From assembly GCA_022376515.1 (NCBI GenBank), contig WTXI01000363.1, positions 1 through 34,172 of the forward strand: DNA of 34,172 bases, in the 5' to 3' direction. The notes beneath the pieces were generated by a model. The model did no database searches, had not been told where the DNA came from, and saw only the letters and a list, made by a program, of their open reading frames with translations. A program made the position numbers and the translations under genes. Positions 19,773 through 31,790 of the stretch are shown in pieces (positions within the stretch are counted from its first letter, which is position 1; every line of letters begins with the position of its first letter). This stretch comes from Lactifluus volemus. Its lineage: Eukaryota; Basidiomycota; Agaricomycetes; Russulales; Russulaceae.

Positions 19773-22093
19773 TTGTAGAGAGGTGAGTAAAAACGTAGAT
19801 GTCGCGTAGAGAGAGGCCTCATGGACAACCGACGGAGGCCACCCTGGCGGCCCGGGTGTGCCTGATATTTGGGCGCTGAGCCATATCCAAAATGGGACGC
19901 TCGTGTCCACTATCCCTGGATTCCCTGCCGACACACATTTTCCAGACTTTTGTCCCCTCATCCAACGTTCATACGCACATACATACAGCACGGATGTGGC
20001 AGGCCAGTACCGGACCTCACCACCTACAAATACGTCAAGAACCGCTCATCGAGGTGGCCCTGTCGCGAACACGTATCATGAAGTGTGTGCCAGTGATTGT
20101 GCGAGACTTTTTCTTCATGCCGTATGGATACCCGCCCTTCCTGCTCATTGATGATCATCGAGCGTTTTCAGCGGTTAGCGACAATCCTCATAAATCATGA
20201 AATATTTTCATCCTCATAGATGAAACGATAGAATACGAATATTACCAAGGAAACTTCGTTCCATGGCAGGACGATTTATACCCGACATTTACAGCGGTGT
20301 CGCTGAGTACCAGGTACGAAAGAAGGCATACAGTAGCACTTCTTGTACTAGCGTACAATCACATACGTCATATCACGTCTCAAACACGATGTAAGGATGA
20401 CTCTTATAGTCACCAAGGAATGAACAGGGAGAAAGGGTATGATTGGGGAGTCCAAGGAAGCAGCGAACCCTTGAGCGGAGCTGCTCGACTGCCGCTTCAA
20501 GTTTTCCGATTTCTGCCGCTGCGCGTGGTGCCCATCATAACACCCAAGTTTCATCATTGTCCTCGCCACCGTCGACCCCACATTGCTGCGTCGCGCCCCA
20601 ACTTCGGCCACAACCATGCTTCTATGAGTTGCCACCCGCGCCGCAAATACAAGTGTAGTCGAGATAAGCTGATGTTGGGCTCAGCTTCTAGATGCACCGT
20701 CGTTAGTAATTCACAAGGATGACGTACAAGATGCCAAGCCTAATGAGCTGTTGCTGCTGCATGAGATGAAGCTACCATACGTACGCGTGCCGGTCCCAGT
20801 ATCGTCGATATCACCCGCTACCTCCACCTCGACGATGCGCTTGATCGCGAATGTCGACATAGGAGTGACAGGACGTTTCTTCTTCGGCCCAACCCGGTGA
20901 CATCTTACTGTTCTCGCCATTCTGCATCCCCGGGCCTCAGCCGGCGGCCGTTCTGTTCGAATTTGAGGGGAGAGGTTCGGGGAGTTCATGTATATGCCGG
21001 CGTGTCAGGGCAGGTTTAATTTGAAGAAGGGAGACGTGTTGAGGTGGCTGGAACGAGCTGAACTAGCCACGCACTCGCAGGCTTCGCGGCACCATGTCAC
21101 GCTTGTGGAATTCACAGGATAGGCGGATGTCATCGAGAAGCGATTTCGTGACAGCATTCTTTATTGCGATGCAAAGGAGGGGGGTATGTTTTTGAGAAAC
21201 AGTCCCTTGTTGCCCAATTTCCGTGGTCGGTTGTGCTTCGCAGCGGCTTCAGATGGGACACATCGTTCGGGGAAAGTTCAGCAATCATCGTGAGCTGCTC
21301 GATGTGCTCTGCACGTTTCTCGAGCACCAAATCAAGAACGAATGGGTGATTTTTCGTTGGATTCGAAAACTCGGACGCTATGTAAGATGATCGCGACGAA
21401 TGGATATTTCACTAGCAAATGAGGTTGCTCACCCCTTTGTTGTCCTCGCTATATATAGCCCTCTTCCACACAACAAGGGTAAAAATACTCTCAAGCTGAT
21501 CATCCACGACAGTAGCGGACGTGAATCAATTCATTTAAAAGAATGTTCAGGCTCAGGGTGGCAGAGTATCGTCAGTTGATTCAGCAAACTTGAACACGTC
21601 ACATTCGTAACAGCTTCAAGTTCCAGCGCAGACTCATGCCAACAAAAATGAATAAAAGAGAGGTGACTGGCTTGCGCAACAACGTGAAGAACAGAAGACC
21701 AGATGTCTTACGCAGTACGTCACGAGATTGCAAACCTGAGATATAGCTTGATAAGTGGTAGGCATGAACAGTCGTAGAGTGTACGTAAATACGTCGCAAG
21801 GAACTTGAAATGACACCGTGCTCGAAACGCAAATAATGATGGCCAACATATATGGAGAGACAAATTATACTTAGAGAATGTGAGGAAGGGTACATGATAG
21901 TCATCAAGAATGCATACTACGCCTCTATTGACTAAGATAAGCTAGTTGGGCAGCTTTATTGCGACCTCATCAATGACCAGCATCTGCAGTCTTTATGAAC
22001 AGGAGAGTAGGCGGGAGTGTGAGCGCGAGTAAGATATAGGTAGTTGTGTCGAGACGTACTTCGATCCACCAATTTGTTCCATTTCTGCAGCGC
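19773..22093. repeat. Spacer block B, copy B2
   Basis: Copy of block B, closest to B3. In plus-strand order it holds the 5' flank of F5, a variant AT-rich element near 20197, a stretch with no convincing gene (20280-20930), an EF-G domain II scrap (20955-21047), and the 3' flank of F6. Short open frames on both strands are not preserved between B copies. Confidence 0.75.
20955..21047 (+). pseudogene. MEF1: EF-G domain II scrap, copy B2
   Basis: The plus strand reads VRI, a stop, then GERFGEFMYMPACQGRFNLK followed by KGDVL. It is alignable with EF-G domain II (GRFGQLTYMRVYQGxLKKGD). It has an in-frame stop and a two-residue insertion, and is an old relic. Confidence 0.5.
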
Positions 22094-23622
22094 TCACACC
22101 CACATATCCTCAGTAATATCGAAAATCGAACGATCCAACAAGTGCAGGCTGACGGTATGGCCTGCTATTTGTTGTTCATTGAGAAATGTGGTAACTGTGT
22201 CACAAGCATCGCCGCTTCCTCCAGAATATCCAACCTCCTCGAGGTTAGGAAGGAGCGGCTCTCCATCGTCAGATGGTAAGGAACGGAAGATTTTGCCGAC
22301 AAGATCATCTTGTACATGAATGGTCTTCGCGTTGGTGAACGGCCTAAGGAGTTCACGCCACTCACTTCGGTCGACAATGTTGTGCCGTACTGATGGATGA
22401 TAGTGCTCGTCGTAGCTGAATGCAACTTGCTCCACAACAGAAAGTACAGGTGAAAGTGTACCAAAGAATTAAACTGCAGACGCAACCTGCCTGTCGAGAT
22501 GTCCGCACCTGATCTGCAACATCAAGGGATTGTCTCGCTTCCAAGGGACCGCATGTAGGGAAACGGCAAGCACACGGAAAGTTACCTGGACGGCCCTAAA
22601 TGTGAGGTTCTCGGATGATTGGATGAACTGACAGAGGCGTGGAACCGTGAAGCGAAGCTGATTAAAAAGATTGACACGAAGGATGCTGAGGGAAGGGGCG
22701 CTGATCCACGCAACAAGGCCTTCCAAATATGTGGCCATACCTCGGAAAAAAAATCTGGCGTAGGTTAGGAAGTGTAGTCATGTCCGGGGTCTGGCGCGGG
22801 TGCCTTTCAATATCATGGTCGGGGGTAGAGGAATGAAATGTAATGGACAGCCTCTCCAGCTGGAGCATAAGCGAAAGTTGGGTAAGTATATAACTTGGGA
22901 GGGAATAGGCGGATGCCGGGATATTAAGAAACTCGAGAGTGACGAGTCCTGCGGCACTGATTGTGAGTAAGGGTGATCCAATTTGAAGGGAAGCTGTCGA
23001 CAGTTTGAGATGGTGTAGATTGGGGCATTGAAACGTTACAGGAAAGACAACTTCGGTCCAAGAATTGATATACATGTATTCCAGAACGGGAAATTGATCA
23101 TCCATAACCGCGACGAACTTCCCCGGATTTGAGATCCAAATGTCAATGTGATGCACGCGATCACGATGCGAAAGTGCGAGGAATATACCCGATTCATCTC
23201 CTGACCCTTAGTGCGATACGAGACGGTGAGTGGTAGAAGTGGCGAATGTGCGAGCATGTCCGCTACAGGCACACCAAAGGTGCAGAGCAGATGAAGGTCG
23301 AGCCGGGATGGTGATTCAAGAATAAGATTTCGCCATTGTCGACAAACATGTACCACTAACGTTGGCGGCGCCATGGACCCTTCAATATATCTTCTTCATG
23401 TTGGTACAGTTCTGCCAGCCGATAGAGATCAAATATGTTGAGAAGCACATCGTCGTTGAGGATACGCATAGGTGAGTCTGAGTGTCTTCTATTGCTGTCG
23501 AGTCCTAATCTTTACGTTTGTCAACAGATGGGGGATACAAAGATTTGGAACTGCCTACCATGACGTCCGCCGAGCCTTCTTATGAAGGGAGGATGAAATA
23601 TGGTAGAGCGACGACCAGACAT
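22094..23622 (-). pseudogene. F-box/LRR-like pseudogene F6 (type b)
   Basis: This is a broken sister of F4. Exon 1 (23622-23559, MSGRRSTIFHPPFIRRLGGR) and a 54-nt intron (23505-23558, donor GTAGGC) are still recognisable. In exon 2, TGG has become TAG within the F-box (RQR-stop-WYM), followed by a 10-bp deletion near 23349. There is a 13-bp deletion near 23200, a 1-bp insertion after the A run near 22755, and a CAA-to-TAA nonsense change near 22470. A 9-bp in-frame deletion near 22256 is also present. The remaining blocks (for example HEYHPSVRHN-type C-terminal sequence) still align with F4 and F8. It cannot make a full-length protein, although its TATA-like site (23841-23848) remains. Confidence 0.85.
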
Positions 23623-23840
23623 TTTCAGGGAGGCGAGTAAAGATGTGGATGCGATTGAATAGTGTACAGCAGTGTAGGCCTTCGTGGATAACCGATGACT
23701 CATTCCTGTGGCGGCGGCGGCGTCCTTGGCCAAGGAGGGCGCTGACCTATATCCAGGTTGAACACCTTCCTCGTCATCACCATCGTCGCCGTCGTCACCT
23801 CATTATGAACCACCTTTTCACACTTTCACGCACACATACA

Positions 23841-23848
23841 TTTATATA
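23841..23848 (-). promoter_or_regulatory. TATA-like element upstream of pseudogene F6
   Basis: TATATAAA on the minus strand, in the same conserved context as the sites of F1 and F2. It is retained although the gene behind it is dead. Confidence 0.35.
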
Positions 23849-24052
23849 ATATGCGTGCGGATACAGCGCAGACAGGTCAACACTGGGCACCAACGCAACG
23901 TCACGCCGAACACTGGCACATACCGCACAAAAGCGCAACGAATATGGGACGCTCTACAGCTCTGCTAGATGGACATTTTACAGCGTGCGTTGTTTGTTCT
24001 CCAAATGATAACCAGCGAAACCACCGTTACACGTGGTAATTGACTCTGATTC

Positions 24053-24280
24053 TTGCAGGATCATCTCACGCAGTGGGACACCCCCCAAGTGGGTAACATC
24101 GGCCCGAGAGAGGTCGCACGTATCAATGCGATCTTTTTTCAGCCATCGTTCCGTACTCCCATGTGGCAGACGCACCCACGAACGCAAGCGGAGGAGGGCG
24201 GTGAATATGCTAGGAATAGCGCTAAAGTCGGCACATCACGTGATCTAGTTGATAACGAAGGCCGTACCACTGAACGATAG
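24053..24280 (+). pseudogene. Unrecognised coding remnant, copy A4
   Basis: A 75-codon open frame just after a polypyrimidine-TTGCAG sequence that resembles a splice acceptor. It contains QVGNIGPREVARINAIFFQP. It aligns with the A1 frame (LSRNFRPRGSIAGMASLLLP), so it appears to be an older and perhaps better preserved version of the same exon. The family is not recognised and nothing shows that it is expressed. Confidence 0.3.
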
Positions 24281-24595
24281 ATGTTGGTTCTGTCAAAGGG
24301 AAGGAGGAAAAGGAATTTTGTAGTACACATGTACATACATCACAGGGAAATGCTATCTAACCCCAAGTTTTAGTTGGACAGTCGAAGGAACAGTGCGTGA
24401 ACACGAAACAAACATAACCCTAAACTGAGGGCTGTGATAACTATCTGCTTTAACGCTGCGATTTCATTATGTGGTCGCCATGAACTAGGCAACTGGTATG
24501 AGAGTGAGAGCTAGTGATATGTGGTCATGTATACTGAGACGCACTGTGTTCTACCACCTATTAACGCCGTCGCTGCAGCGCTCACAAGCAATGGC

Positions 24596-26158
24596 TTATC
24601 CCGAGTCTTCGAGGAACACTGAATAATCTACCATGCGCAGGTTCACGGGATACCCCGCTACGCATCGTGCATCGACGAACACATTAAGTGCGTCCAGAGC
24701 ATCGAGCCCTCCAAAATATCTAACCTCCTCAAGGTTCGGAAGGAGCTCCAGTGGTGCCTCTCCATCGTGAGATGGTAAGGAACCGAAGAGTTTCCCGACG
24801 AGATCATCTTGTTCTTGTACATGAATAGTCTTCACGTTGGTGAACGGCCTAAGAAATTCGAGCCACTGACTTTGGTCGATATTGTCGAGCCATTCTGATG
24901 ATTGATGGTGGCTGAATGAGACTTTCTCGACAACAGAAAGTACGGGTGAAAATGAACGAAAGAATTGCACCGCAGCTCGAGACGAAACCTGCCAGTCGGG
25001 AGGTCTGCACCTGACCTCCAATTCCAAGGGAGCGTCGTCCCACTTCCAAGGGACCGCATGTAAGGAAACGGCACGCATACCGAACGTTACCTGGGCTGCG
25101 GTAATTGTGAGATTTTCGGAGGTTTTCATGAACTGCAGGAGGCGTGGAACAGTAAAGGAGCGCTGATTAAAAAGGTAGACACGAAGGATTCTGAGGGAAG
25201 GGGCGCGCATACGAGAAACTAGGCCCTCCAAATAGGAGCTCACGCCAGTGAACGCAAACCAGCGTAGGTTAGGAAGTGTGGTCATATCCGGGGTCTGGTG
25301 CAACTGGCTTTCAACATCACGGTTGGGGATAGGTGATCTAAATCCAATGGATAGCCTCTTCAGGTGGACCATGAGCGAAAGCCGGCTAAGTAGATAAGTT
25401 GAAGGGAAACGGGCAGATGTTGGGATATCGTGAAGCTCGAGAGTGACGAGTCTGGCGGTACTCGTTGTGAGTAAGGGATGTTCAATTGGCCCGGGAATGC
25501 AGGTCGCCCACAGTCTGAAGTGGCGTAGATTTGGGGCTTGAAACGATTCAGGGAGGTCCACTTCGATCGGAGAATGTATATGTATGCGTTCCAGAACGGG
25601 GAATTGATCATTCATAACCGCGACGAACTTCCCGACATTTGGGAGCATCGAAAAGTGAATGTGACGCACGCGATCACGGTGAGAAAGTGCGAGCAATATA
25701 CCCGATTCATCTTCTGTTGTTATCTTCTGACCATGATAATAGATGGTGAGTGGTAGAGGTGGTGAATGTGCCAACATTTTCGCTACAGGCACGCCATTGG
25801 TGCAGTAGAGATGAAGGTCGAGCCCAGCTGGTGATTCAAGAATAATATTTCGCCACAGTCGACAAACATGTGCCAGTTTGTACCACCAACTTTGGCGGTG
25901 CCAAACAAAGACTGTCGCAATTCCGTCGTCATATTCATCTGCCAGCCGATAGAGATGAAATATGTTGAGAAGCACGTCATCGTTGAGGATTTGGATAGGT
26001 GAGTGTCGTCTACTGCCAGAGCTGTTGAACCCTATTAACTCATAAGTTTGTGGACAGATCAAAGACACAAAGATTTGAAACTCACGACTTGGCTCAGGCT
26101 CGCGTCTGTCGATTCTTCTAATGAGAGAATAGATTATGGCAGAGTAACAACCAGGCAT
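24596..26158 (-). CDS. F-box/LRR-like protein F7 (type a)
   Basis: Predicted SCF substrate receptor of 502 aa, with exons 26158-26086 and 26031-24596. The intron 26032-26085 is 54 nt (GTGAGT...TAG) and stop-free in frame, so an unspliced reading gives 520 aa. The leader is MPGCYSAIIYSLIRRIDRRE. The F-box reads ILNDDVLLNIFHLYRLA and then WWYKLAHVCRLWRNIILESP. Leucine-rich repeats follow (LPNLRWFAFTGVSSYLEGLV). It is very close to F3 and F5 but has private changes near the C-terminus (MVDYSVFLEDSG). It lies only about 1 kb from F6, because block A4 is shortened. Confidence 0.88.
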   Translation of the reverse strand: MPGCYSAIIYSLIRRIDRREPEPSREFQIFVSLICPQTYELIGFNSSGSRRHSPIQILNDDVLLNIFHLYRLADEYDDGIATVFVWHRQSWWYKLAHVCRLWRNIILESPAGLDLHLYCTNGVPVAKMLAHSPPLPLTIYYHGQKITTEDESGILLALSHRDRVRHIHFSMLPNVGKFVAVMNDQFPVLERIHIHSPIEVDLPESFQAPNLRHFRLWATCIPGPIEHPLLTTSTARLVTLELHDIPTSARFPSTYLLSRLSLMVHLKRLSIGFRSPIPNRDVESQLHQTPDMTTLPNLRWFAFTGVSSYLEGLVSRMRAPSLRILRVYLFNQRSFTVPRLLQFMKTSENLTITAAQVTFGMRAVSLHAVPWKWDDAPLELEVRCRPPDWQVSSRAAVQFFRSFSPVLSVVEKVSFSHHQSSEWLDNIDQSQWLEFLRPFTNVKTIHVQEQDDLVGKLFGSLPSHDGEAPLELLPNLEEVRYFGGLDALDALNVFVDARCVAGYPVNLRMVDYSVFLEDSG

Positions 26159-28411
26159 TTTCAGAGAGGTGAGTAAAAACGTTAGATGTCGCGTCGAGAG
26201 GCCTCAAGGACAACCGACGGATGCCACCAAGCAGTGTGCCTGGTCTGTGGGCGCTGAGCCATATCCAAAATGGGACGCTCGTGTCCACTATCCCTGCCGA
26301 CCCCTCATCCACGTTCATACGCACATACGTACAGCGCGGATGTAGCAGGCCACTGGAAATACCGGACCTCACCACCTACAAACACGTCAAGAACCGCTCA
26401 TCGATGTGGCTCTGTCGCGAACACGTATCACAATGAGTGTGATTGTGCGAGACGTTTCTTTCATGCCCTATGGATACCCGCCCTTCCTGCTCATTGATGA
26501 TCATCGAATGTTCCCAGCTGTCACTGGGTTAGCGGCAATCCTCATAAATCATGAAATATTCGATTTTCATCCTCATAGATGAAACGATGAAATACGAATA
26601 TTACCAAGGAAACTTCGTTCCATGGAAGGAAGATTTATACCCGACATTTACAGCGGTGTCGCTGAGTACCAGGTACGAAAGAAGGCATACAGTAGCACTT
26701 CTTGTGCTAGCGTACAATTGCATACGTCACATCACGTCTCAAACACGACGTAAGGATGACTTTTATAGTCACCAAGGAATGAACAGGGAGAAAGGGTATG
26801 ATTGGCGAGTCTAAGGAAGCAGCGAACCCTTGAGCGGAACCGCTCGACTGCCGCTTCAAGTTTTCCGATTTCTGCCGCTGCGCGTGGTCCCCATCATAAC
26901 ACCCAAGTTTCATCACTGTCCTCGCCACCGTCGACCCCACATTGCTGCGTCGCGCCCCAACTTCGGCCACAACCATGCTTCTGTGAGTTGCCACCCGCGC
27001 CGCAAATACAAGTGTGGTCGAAATAGGCTGTTGTTGGTCTCAGCTTCTAGATGCACCGTCGTTGATAATTCACAGGGATGACGTGCAAGATGCCAAGCCT
27101 AACGAGCTGTTGCTATTGCATGAGATGAAGCTACCATACGTACGCGTGCCGGTCCCAGTATCGTCGATATCACCTGCTACCTCCACCTCGACGATGCGCT
27201 TGGTCGTGAGTGTTGACACAGGAGTGACAGGACGTTTCTTCTTCAAGTTCAGCCCGGCCCGGTGACATCTCACTGTTCTCGCCATTCTGCATCCCCGGGC
27301 CTCAGCCGGCGGTCGTTCTGTTCGAATTTGAGGGGAGAGGTTCATGTATATGCCGGCGTGTCGGGGCAGGTTCAATTTGAAGAAAGGAGACGTGTTGAGG
27401 TGGTTGGAACGAGCTGAACTAGCCACGCACTCGCAGGCTTCGCGGGACGCTTGTGGCATTCACAGGATAGGCGGATGTCATCGAGTAAGCGACTTTGTGA
27501 CAGCATTCTTTATTGCGACGCAAAGGAGGGGGGTAAGTTTTTGAGAAACAGTCCCTTGTTGCCCGATTTCCGTGGTCGGTTGTGCGTCGCAGCGGCTTCA
27601 GATGGGACACATCGTTCGGGGAAAGTTCAGCAATTATCGTGAGCTGATCTATGTGCTCTGCACGTTTCTCGAGCCACCAACTTAAGAACGAATGGGTAAT
27701 GTTTCGTTGGATTCGAAAACTCGGACGCTATGTAGGATGATCGCGACGAATGGATATTTCACTAGCAAATGAGGTTGCTCACCCCTTTTATATATAGCCT
27801 TCCACACAACAAGGGTAAAAATACCCTCAAGCTGATCATCCACGACAGTAGCGGACGTGAATTAATCCATTTTAAAAGAATGTTCAGGCTCAGGGTGGCA
27901 GAGACTGCAGAGTAGTATCGTCAGCTGATTGCAGCAAACTTGAACACGTCACATTCGTAACAGCTTCAAGTTCCAGCGCAGACGCATGCCAACAAAAATG
28001 AATAAAAGAGAGGTGACTGGCTTGCGCAAGAATATGAAGAACAGAAGACTCCAGATGTCTTAGTCAGTACGTCACGAGATTGCAAGACTTCGATATATAG
28101 CTTGATAAGTGGTAGGCATAAACAGTCGTGGAGTGTACGTAAATACGTCGCAAGGAACTTGAAATGACACCGTGCTCGAAACGCAAATAATGATGACCAA
28201 CATATATGCAGAGACAAATTATACTTGGAGAATGTGAGGAAGGTACATGATAGTCATCAAAATATATATTGACTAGGATAAGCTAGTTGGGCCGCTTTGT
28301 TCAATGACTAGCATCTGCAATCTTTATGAACAGGAGAGTAGGCGGGAGTGTGAGCGCAAGTAAGATATAGGTAGTTGTGTCGAGACGTACTTCGCTCCAT
28401 TTCTGCAGCGC
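26159..28411. repeat. Spacer block B, copy B3
   Basis: Close relative of B2 along its length, with the same order of parts: 5' flank of F7, variant AT-rich element near 26550, a gene-less stretch (26640-27310), an EF-G domain II scrap (27320-27405), and the 3' flank of F8. No intact gene is supported. Confidence 0.75.
27320..27405 (+). pseudogene. MEF1: EF-G domain II scrap, copy B3
   Basis: Same relic as in B2, with a further 9-bp in-frame loss. It reads GERFMYMPACRGRFNLKKGD. It is identifiable only through its B2 and B1 counterparts. Confidence 0.45.
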
Positions 28412-29989
28412 TCACACCCACATATCCTCAATCCTATCGAAAATCGAACGATCCACCAAGCGCAGGCTGACGGCATGGCCTGCTATCTGTTGTTCATTGA
28501 GAAATGTGGTAACTGCGTCACAAGCATCGCCGCATCCTCCAGGATATCCAACCTCCTCGAGGTTAGGAAGGAGCTCCAGTGGTGGCTCTCCATCGTCAGA
28601 TTGTAAGGAACGGAAGATTTTGCCGACAAGATCATCTTGTACATAAATGGTCTTCGCGTTGGTGAACGGCCTAAGAAGTTCGCGCCACTCACTTCGGTCG
28701 ACATTATTGTGCCGTACTGATGGATGATAGTGCTCGTCGTAGCTGAATGCAACTTGCTCCACAACAGAAAGTACAGGTGAAAGTGTGCCAAAGAATTGGG
28801 CCGCAGACGCAACCTGCGAGTCGAGGTGTCCGCACCTGATCTCCAACATCAAAGGACCGTCCCACTTCCAAGGGACCGCATGTAAAGAAACGGAAAGTGC
28901 ACCGATTCCACTGAACGTTAGCTGGACAGAGCTAAATTTGAGGTTCTCGGATGATTGCATGAACTGGCTAAGGTGTGGAACCGTAATGGGGAGCTGATTA
29001 AAAAGGTAGACTTGAAGGATGCTGAGGGAAGGGGCGCTGATCCGAGAGACAAGGCCCTCCAAATAGCTGCTCACGCCGGTGAACGCAAACCAGCGTAAGT
29101 TAGAAAGTGTGGTCATATCCGGGGTCTGGTGCAACTGGCTTTCAACATCACCGTTGGGGATAGGTGATCTAAATCCAATGGACAGCCTCTTCAGCTGGGC
29201 CATAAGCGAAAGCCGAGTGAGTAGATAACTTGGAGGGAAATAGGCAGATGTTGGGATATCGTGAAGCGTCAGAGTGACGAGTCCGGCAGTACTAGTTGTG
29301 AAAAAGGGAGATCCGATTGGAAGGGAAGCCGGCCACAGTTTGATATGGCGTAGATTGGGGGCTCGAAACGTTTCAGGAAGGACAAATTCGGTCCAAGATT
29401 GGATATACATGCGTTCCAGATTTGGGAATTGATCATCCATAACCGCGACGAACTTCCTCACATCATGATCTGGGAGTTCCCAAAGGTCAATGTGATGCAC
29501 GCGATCACGGTGCGAAAGTGCGAGCAATATACCCGATTCATCTTCTGCTGTTATCTCCCGATCAGTGTGATAATAGACGGTGAGTGGTAGAGGTGGCGAA
29601 TGTGCAAGCATGTTTGCTACAGGCACACCATTGGTGCAGAACAGATGAAGGTTGAGCCGGGATGGTGATTCAAGAATAAGATTTCGCCATTGTCGACAAA
29701 CATGTGCCAGTTCGTGCCACCAACGTTGACGCTCCCATGTAAGGTTCAACATGCCATTCTCATCTTCATATTCTTCCGGATCTGCCAGCCGATAAAGATG
29801 AAATATATCGAGAAGCACGTCATCATTGAGGATATCGATAGGTGAGTGTCGTCTATTGCTGTTGGGCCCTATTAATTCGCAAATTTGTGAGCAGATCAGG
29901 GGCACAAAGGTCATGATTTAGAACTGCGTACGTCGGCCAAGCCTTCTAATGAGGGGAGGACAAATTATGGTAGAGCAGCCACCAGGCAT
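28412..29989 (-). CDS. F-box/LRR-like protein F8 (type b, mosaic)
   Basis: Predicted SCF substrate receptor of 504 aa, with exons 29989-29932 and 29868-28412. The intron 29869-29931 (63 nt) has donor GTACGC and acceptor TAG. It contains an in-frame TAA, so splicing is required and an unspliced message could not make the full protein. The leader is MPGGCSTIICPPLIRRLGR. The F-box reads ILNDDVLLDIFHLYRLA and then WWHELAHVCRQWRNLILESP. The N-terminal part resembles F2, the centre (GFRSPIPNGDVESQLHQTPD) resembles F5 and F7, and the C-terminus (SYDEHYHPSVRHNNVDRSEW) resembles F6 and F4. It therefore looks recombinant. Confidence 0.87.
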
Positions 29990-31790
29990 TTTCAGGCAGG
30001 TGAGTAACGACGTGGATGTGATTGAAGAGCGTACGGCAGTGTGTCGGCCTCTTGGACGACCGATGCCTCATTCCCGTGGCGGTGGCACTGTCCTTGGTCA
30101 AGGTGGGCGCTGTCCTATATCCAAATGGGACGCTGCCTCACTCTCATCGGTTGGGCTGCGCCGTAATGGACCCGTGGTTGGACGGACAACAATGAGAATA
30201 TGGCCATCGTACTGCGCATTATTGTTGACGATTGTTGAACGTGGCAAGCAGTCACGTGGTAACGGCAAGTCGTTACAGCTAAGTACCAGACCGTGACAAC
30301 GAAAAAATCATGATATATTCGATGTTCATCCTTACTCCCACGCCCGTGAGACCAGTATTGTACGCAAATTGGCGTTGCTAGTAGAATTTATTATCGTGAC
30401 CGGTTCTTCCTAACTTGAAGCCATGAAGACGATGGTTGAACCGTAGAACCAACATAGAAGGTTCGAGTTTATACCCTCAGGCACCACACATGGCGGAGTC
30501 AGGGGAAGGAAGAAAAATTATACTTGGAGAGTCCAATGAAGCAACAAATCACGCAATCGTCAAGGCCTTGTCAATTTCTACCGCTGTGCACACATCACAC
30601 CCAAACGTCACGTCCTTCCATGCCATACATATCCTCGTTATATAAATCTGGGTTCAAACAAAAGACAAAAATCCGAGTCCCACATAGTCGATATTATCTG
30701 AAGCCTGCGTACCTTTGCCTTTAAGATACACTTCTTTGCGAATGTGGCATAATAGACGACCTTTGGCTTTGAGGCTTTGAGCGGAGGATGTACCTCCTCG
30801 AACTCTAAACGAGTCAAGCATACATATCTATAATCAGATGAGCGTTCGCAAAAGAGGATCTACAAGACACAGGACCTGACCTTTCTTCAGTCCAGTGACA
30901 GTTTACTGATCGCCGCAGCCTGAAGCACATCTTGCTTGAATTCCCGGGGACGACAATGTGGCATTTCTGTTCGAATCGGAGGAGTGGAGATTCGGGTAGC
31001 TCATGAATATGCGGGTGTACCGGAAAGCTTGAAGCAAGGTGACGACAGGTGTTGCCGCAGCCGGAACGAGCTGAACTACCCGCGCACGCGCAGGTCCGGG
31101 CTCCGGGGCTGCCTGGCAACGGCGCGGCATCATGTTCTTTATTGCAAAGCCCAGGAAGGGGGGGTAATTTTGAGAGATGGGCTCGCCATGAATAGTTGTG
31201 GTATCGCATCGTTCAGGAAAGGTTCGGAAGTTTCGTCATGGAAATTAGCGAGATGCTCGATGAGCTCTGCGCGTTTTCGTCGTTTCGTTGACTTGGACAA
31301 CTTGGATGCTATGTAGGATGATCGCGTCAACCTGGACTTTTCACTGGCACAACAAGTTTTCTCACCCTCGTATGTATAATCCTCCACCCGACAAAACATC
31401 TTTGGGTTGATGATCCACACAAATAGAAATCTGAACCATAGCCGTCGGTGTGGGGAGCTTCGCCGGATCTGGTTGATCAGGGTGGGTTGAAAAAAAAAGA
31501 CCTATCCATGAGAGTGGTGGAGTATCGTCAGATAACCGCAGCGAATACGTCACATCCGTAGCAGCTTCAAGTCCAGTGCGGACGAATGTCGACAAAAAAA
31601 ATGAAAGAAGTGACTGACTAGGGCACAAAACGGGATGAAGATGCAGAGACGCAGCAGAATGTCTTAGTCAGCATGTCACGAGATTGCAATTTACCAGGTA
31701 GAAAACATGAAAGCGTAGATGTATGCATGATTTGTGCAGTCACAAATTGAAGGAAAGAGGCGACTTGGAGTGAGATATGGATAGTTGTGT
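29990..31790. repeat. Mixed, diverged A/B spacer between F8 and relic F9
   Basis: The left part (29990-30140) matches the promoter side of block A. The AT-rich element lies near 30308. From about 30880 the sequence matches block B, including an EF-G domain II scrap near 30970-31046 and the run acttggacaacttggatgc near 31290. The stretch 30330-30830 shows nothing recognisable. Similarity to the other copies is lower than among A1-A3 or B2-B3, so this is an older unit. Confidence 0.6.
30970..31046 (+). pseudogene. MEF1: EF-G domain II scrap, mixed block
   Basis: The plus strand reads EEWRFG, a stop, then LMNMRVYRKA. After a one-base frame change LKQGDD follows. This still matches EF-G domain II (EEGRFGQLTYMRVYQGxLKKGD), especially MRVY. 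It is an old relic. Confidence 0.5.

Larger units (their letters stand above)
23623..24595. repeat. Spacer block A, shortened copy A4
   Basis: Only the two ends of block A are present: the promoter side (to about 24250) and the F7 3' flank (from about 24230). The middle, including the AT-rich element and all EF-G pieces, is missing, so the F6-F7 distance is about 1 kb instead of 2.5 kb. This is the only spacer between array members without recognisable EF-G sequence. Confidence 0.65.

Noticed and set aside
24410..24430. Telomere-like string (aaccctaaac)
   Set aside because: A single occurrence without tandem repetition; the matching stretch in other A copies reads aataataagcccagactc, so it is a chance change.
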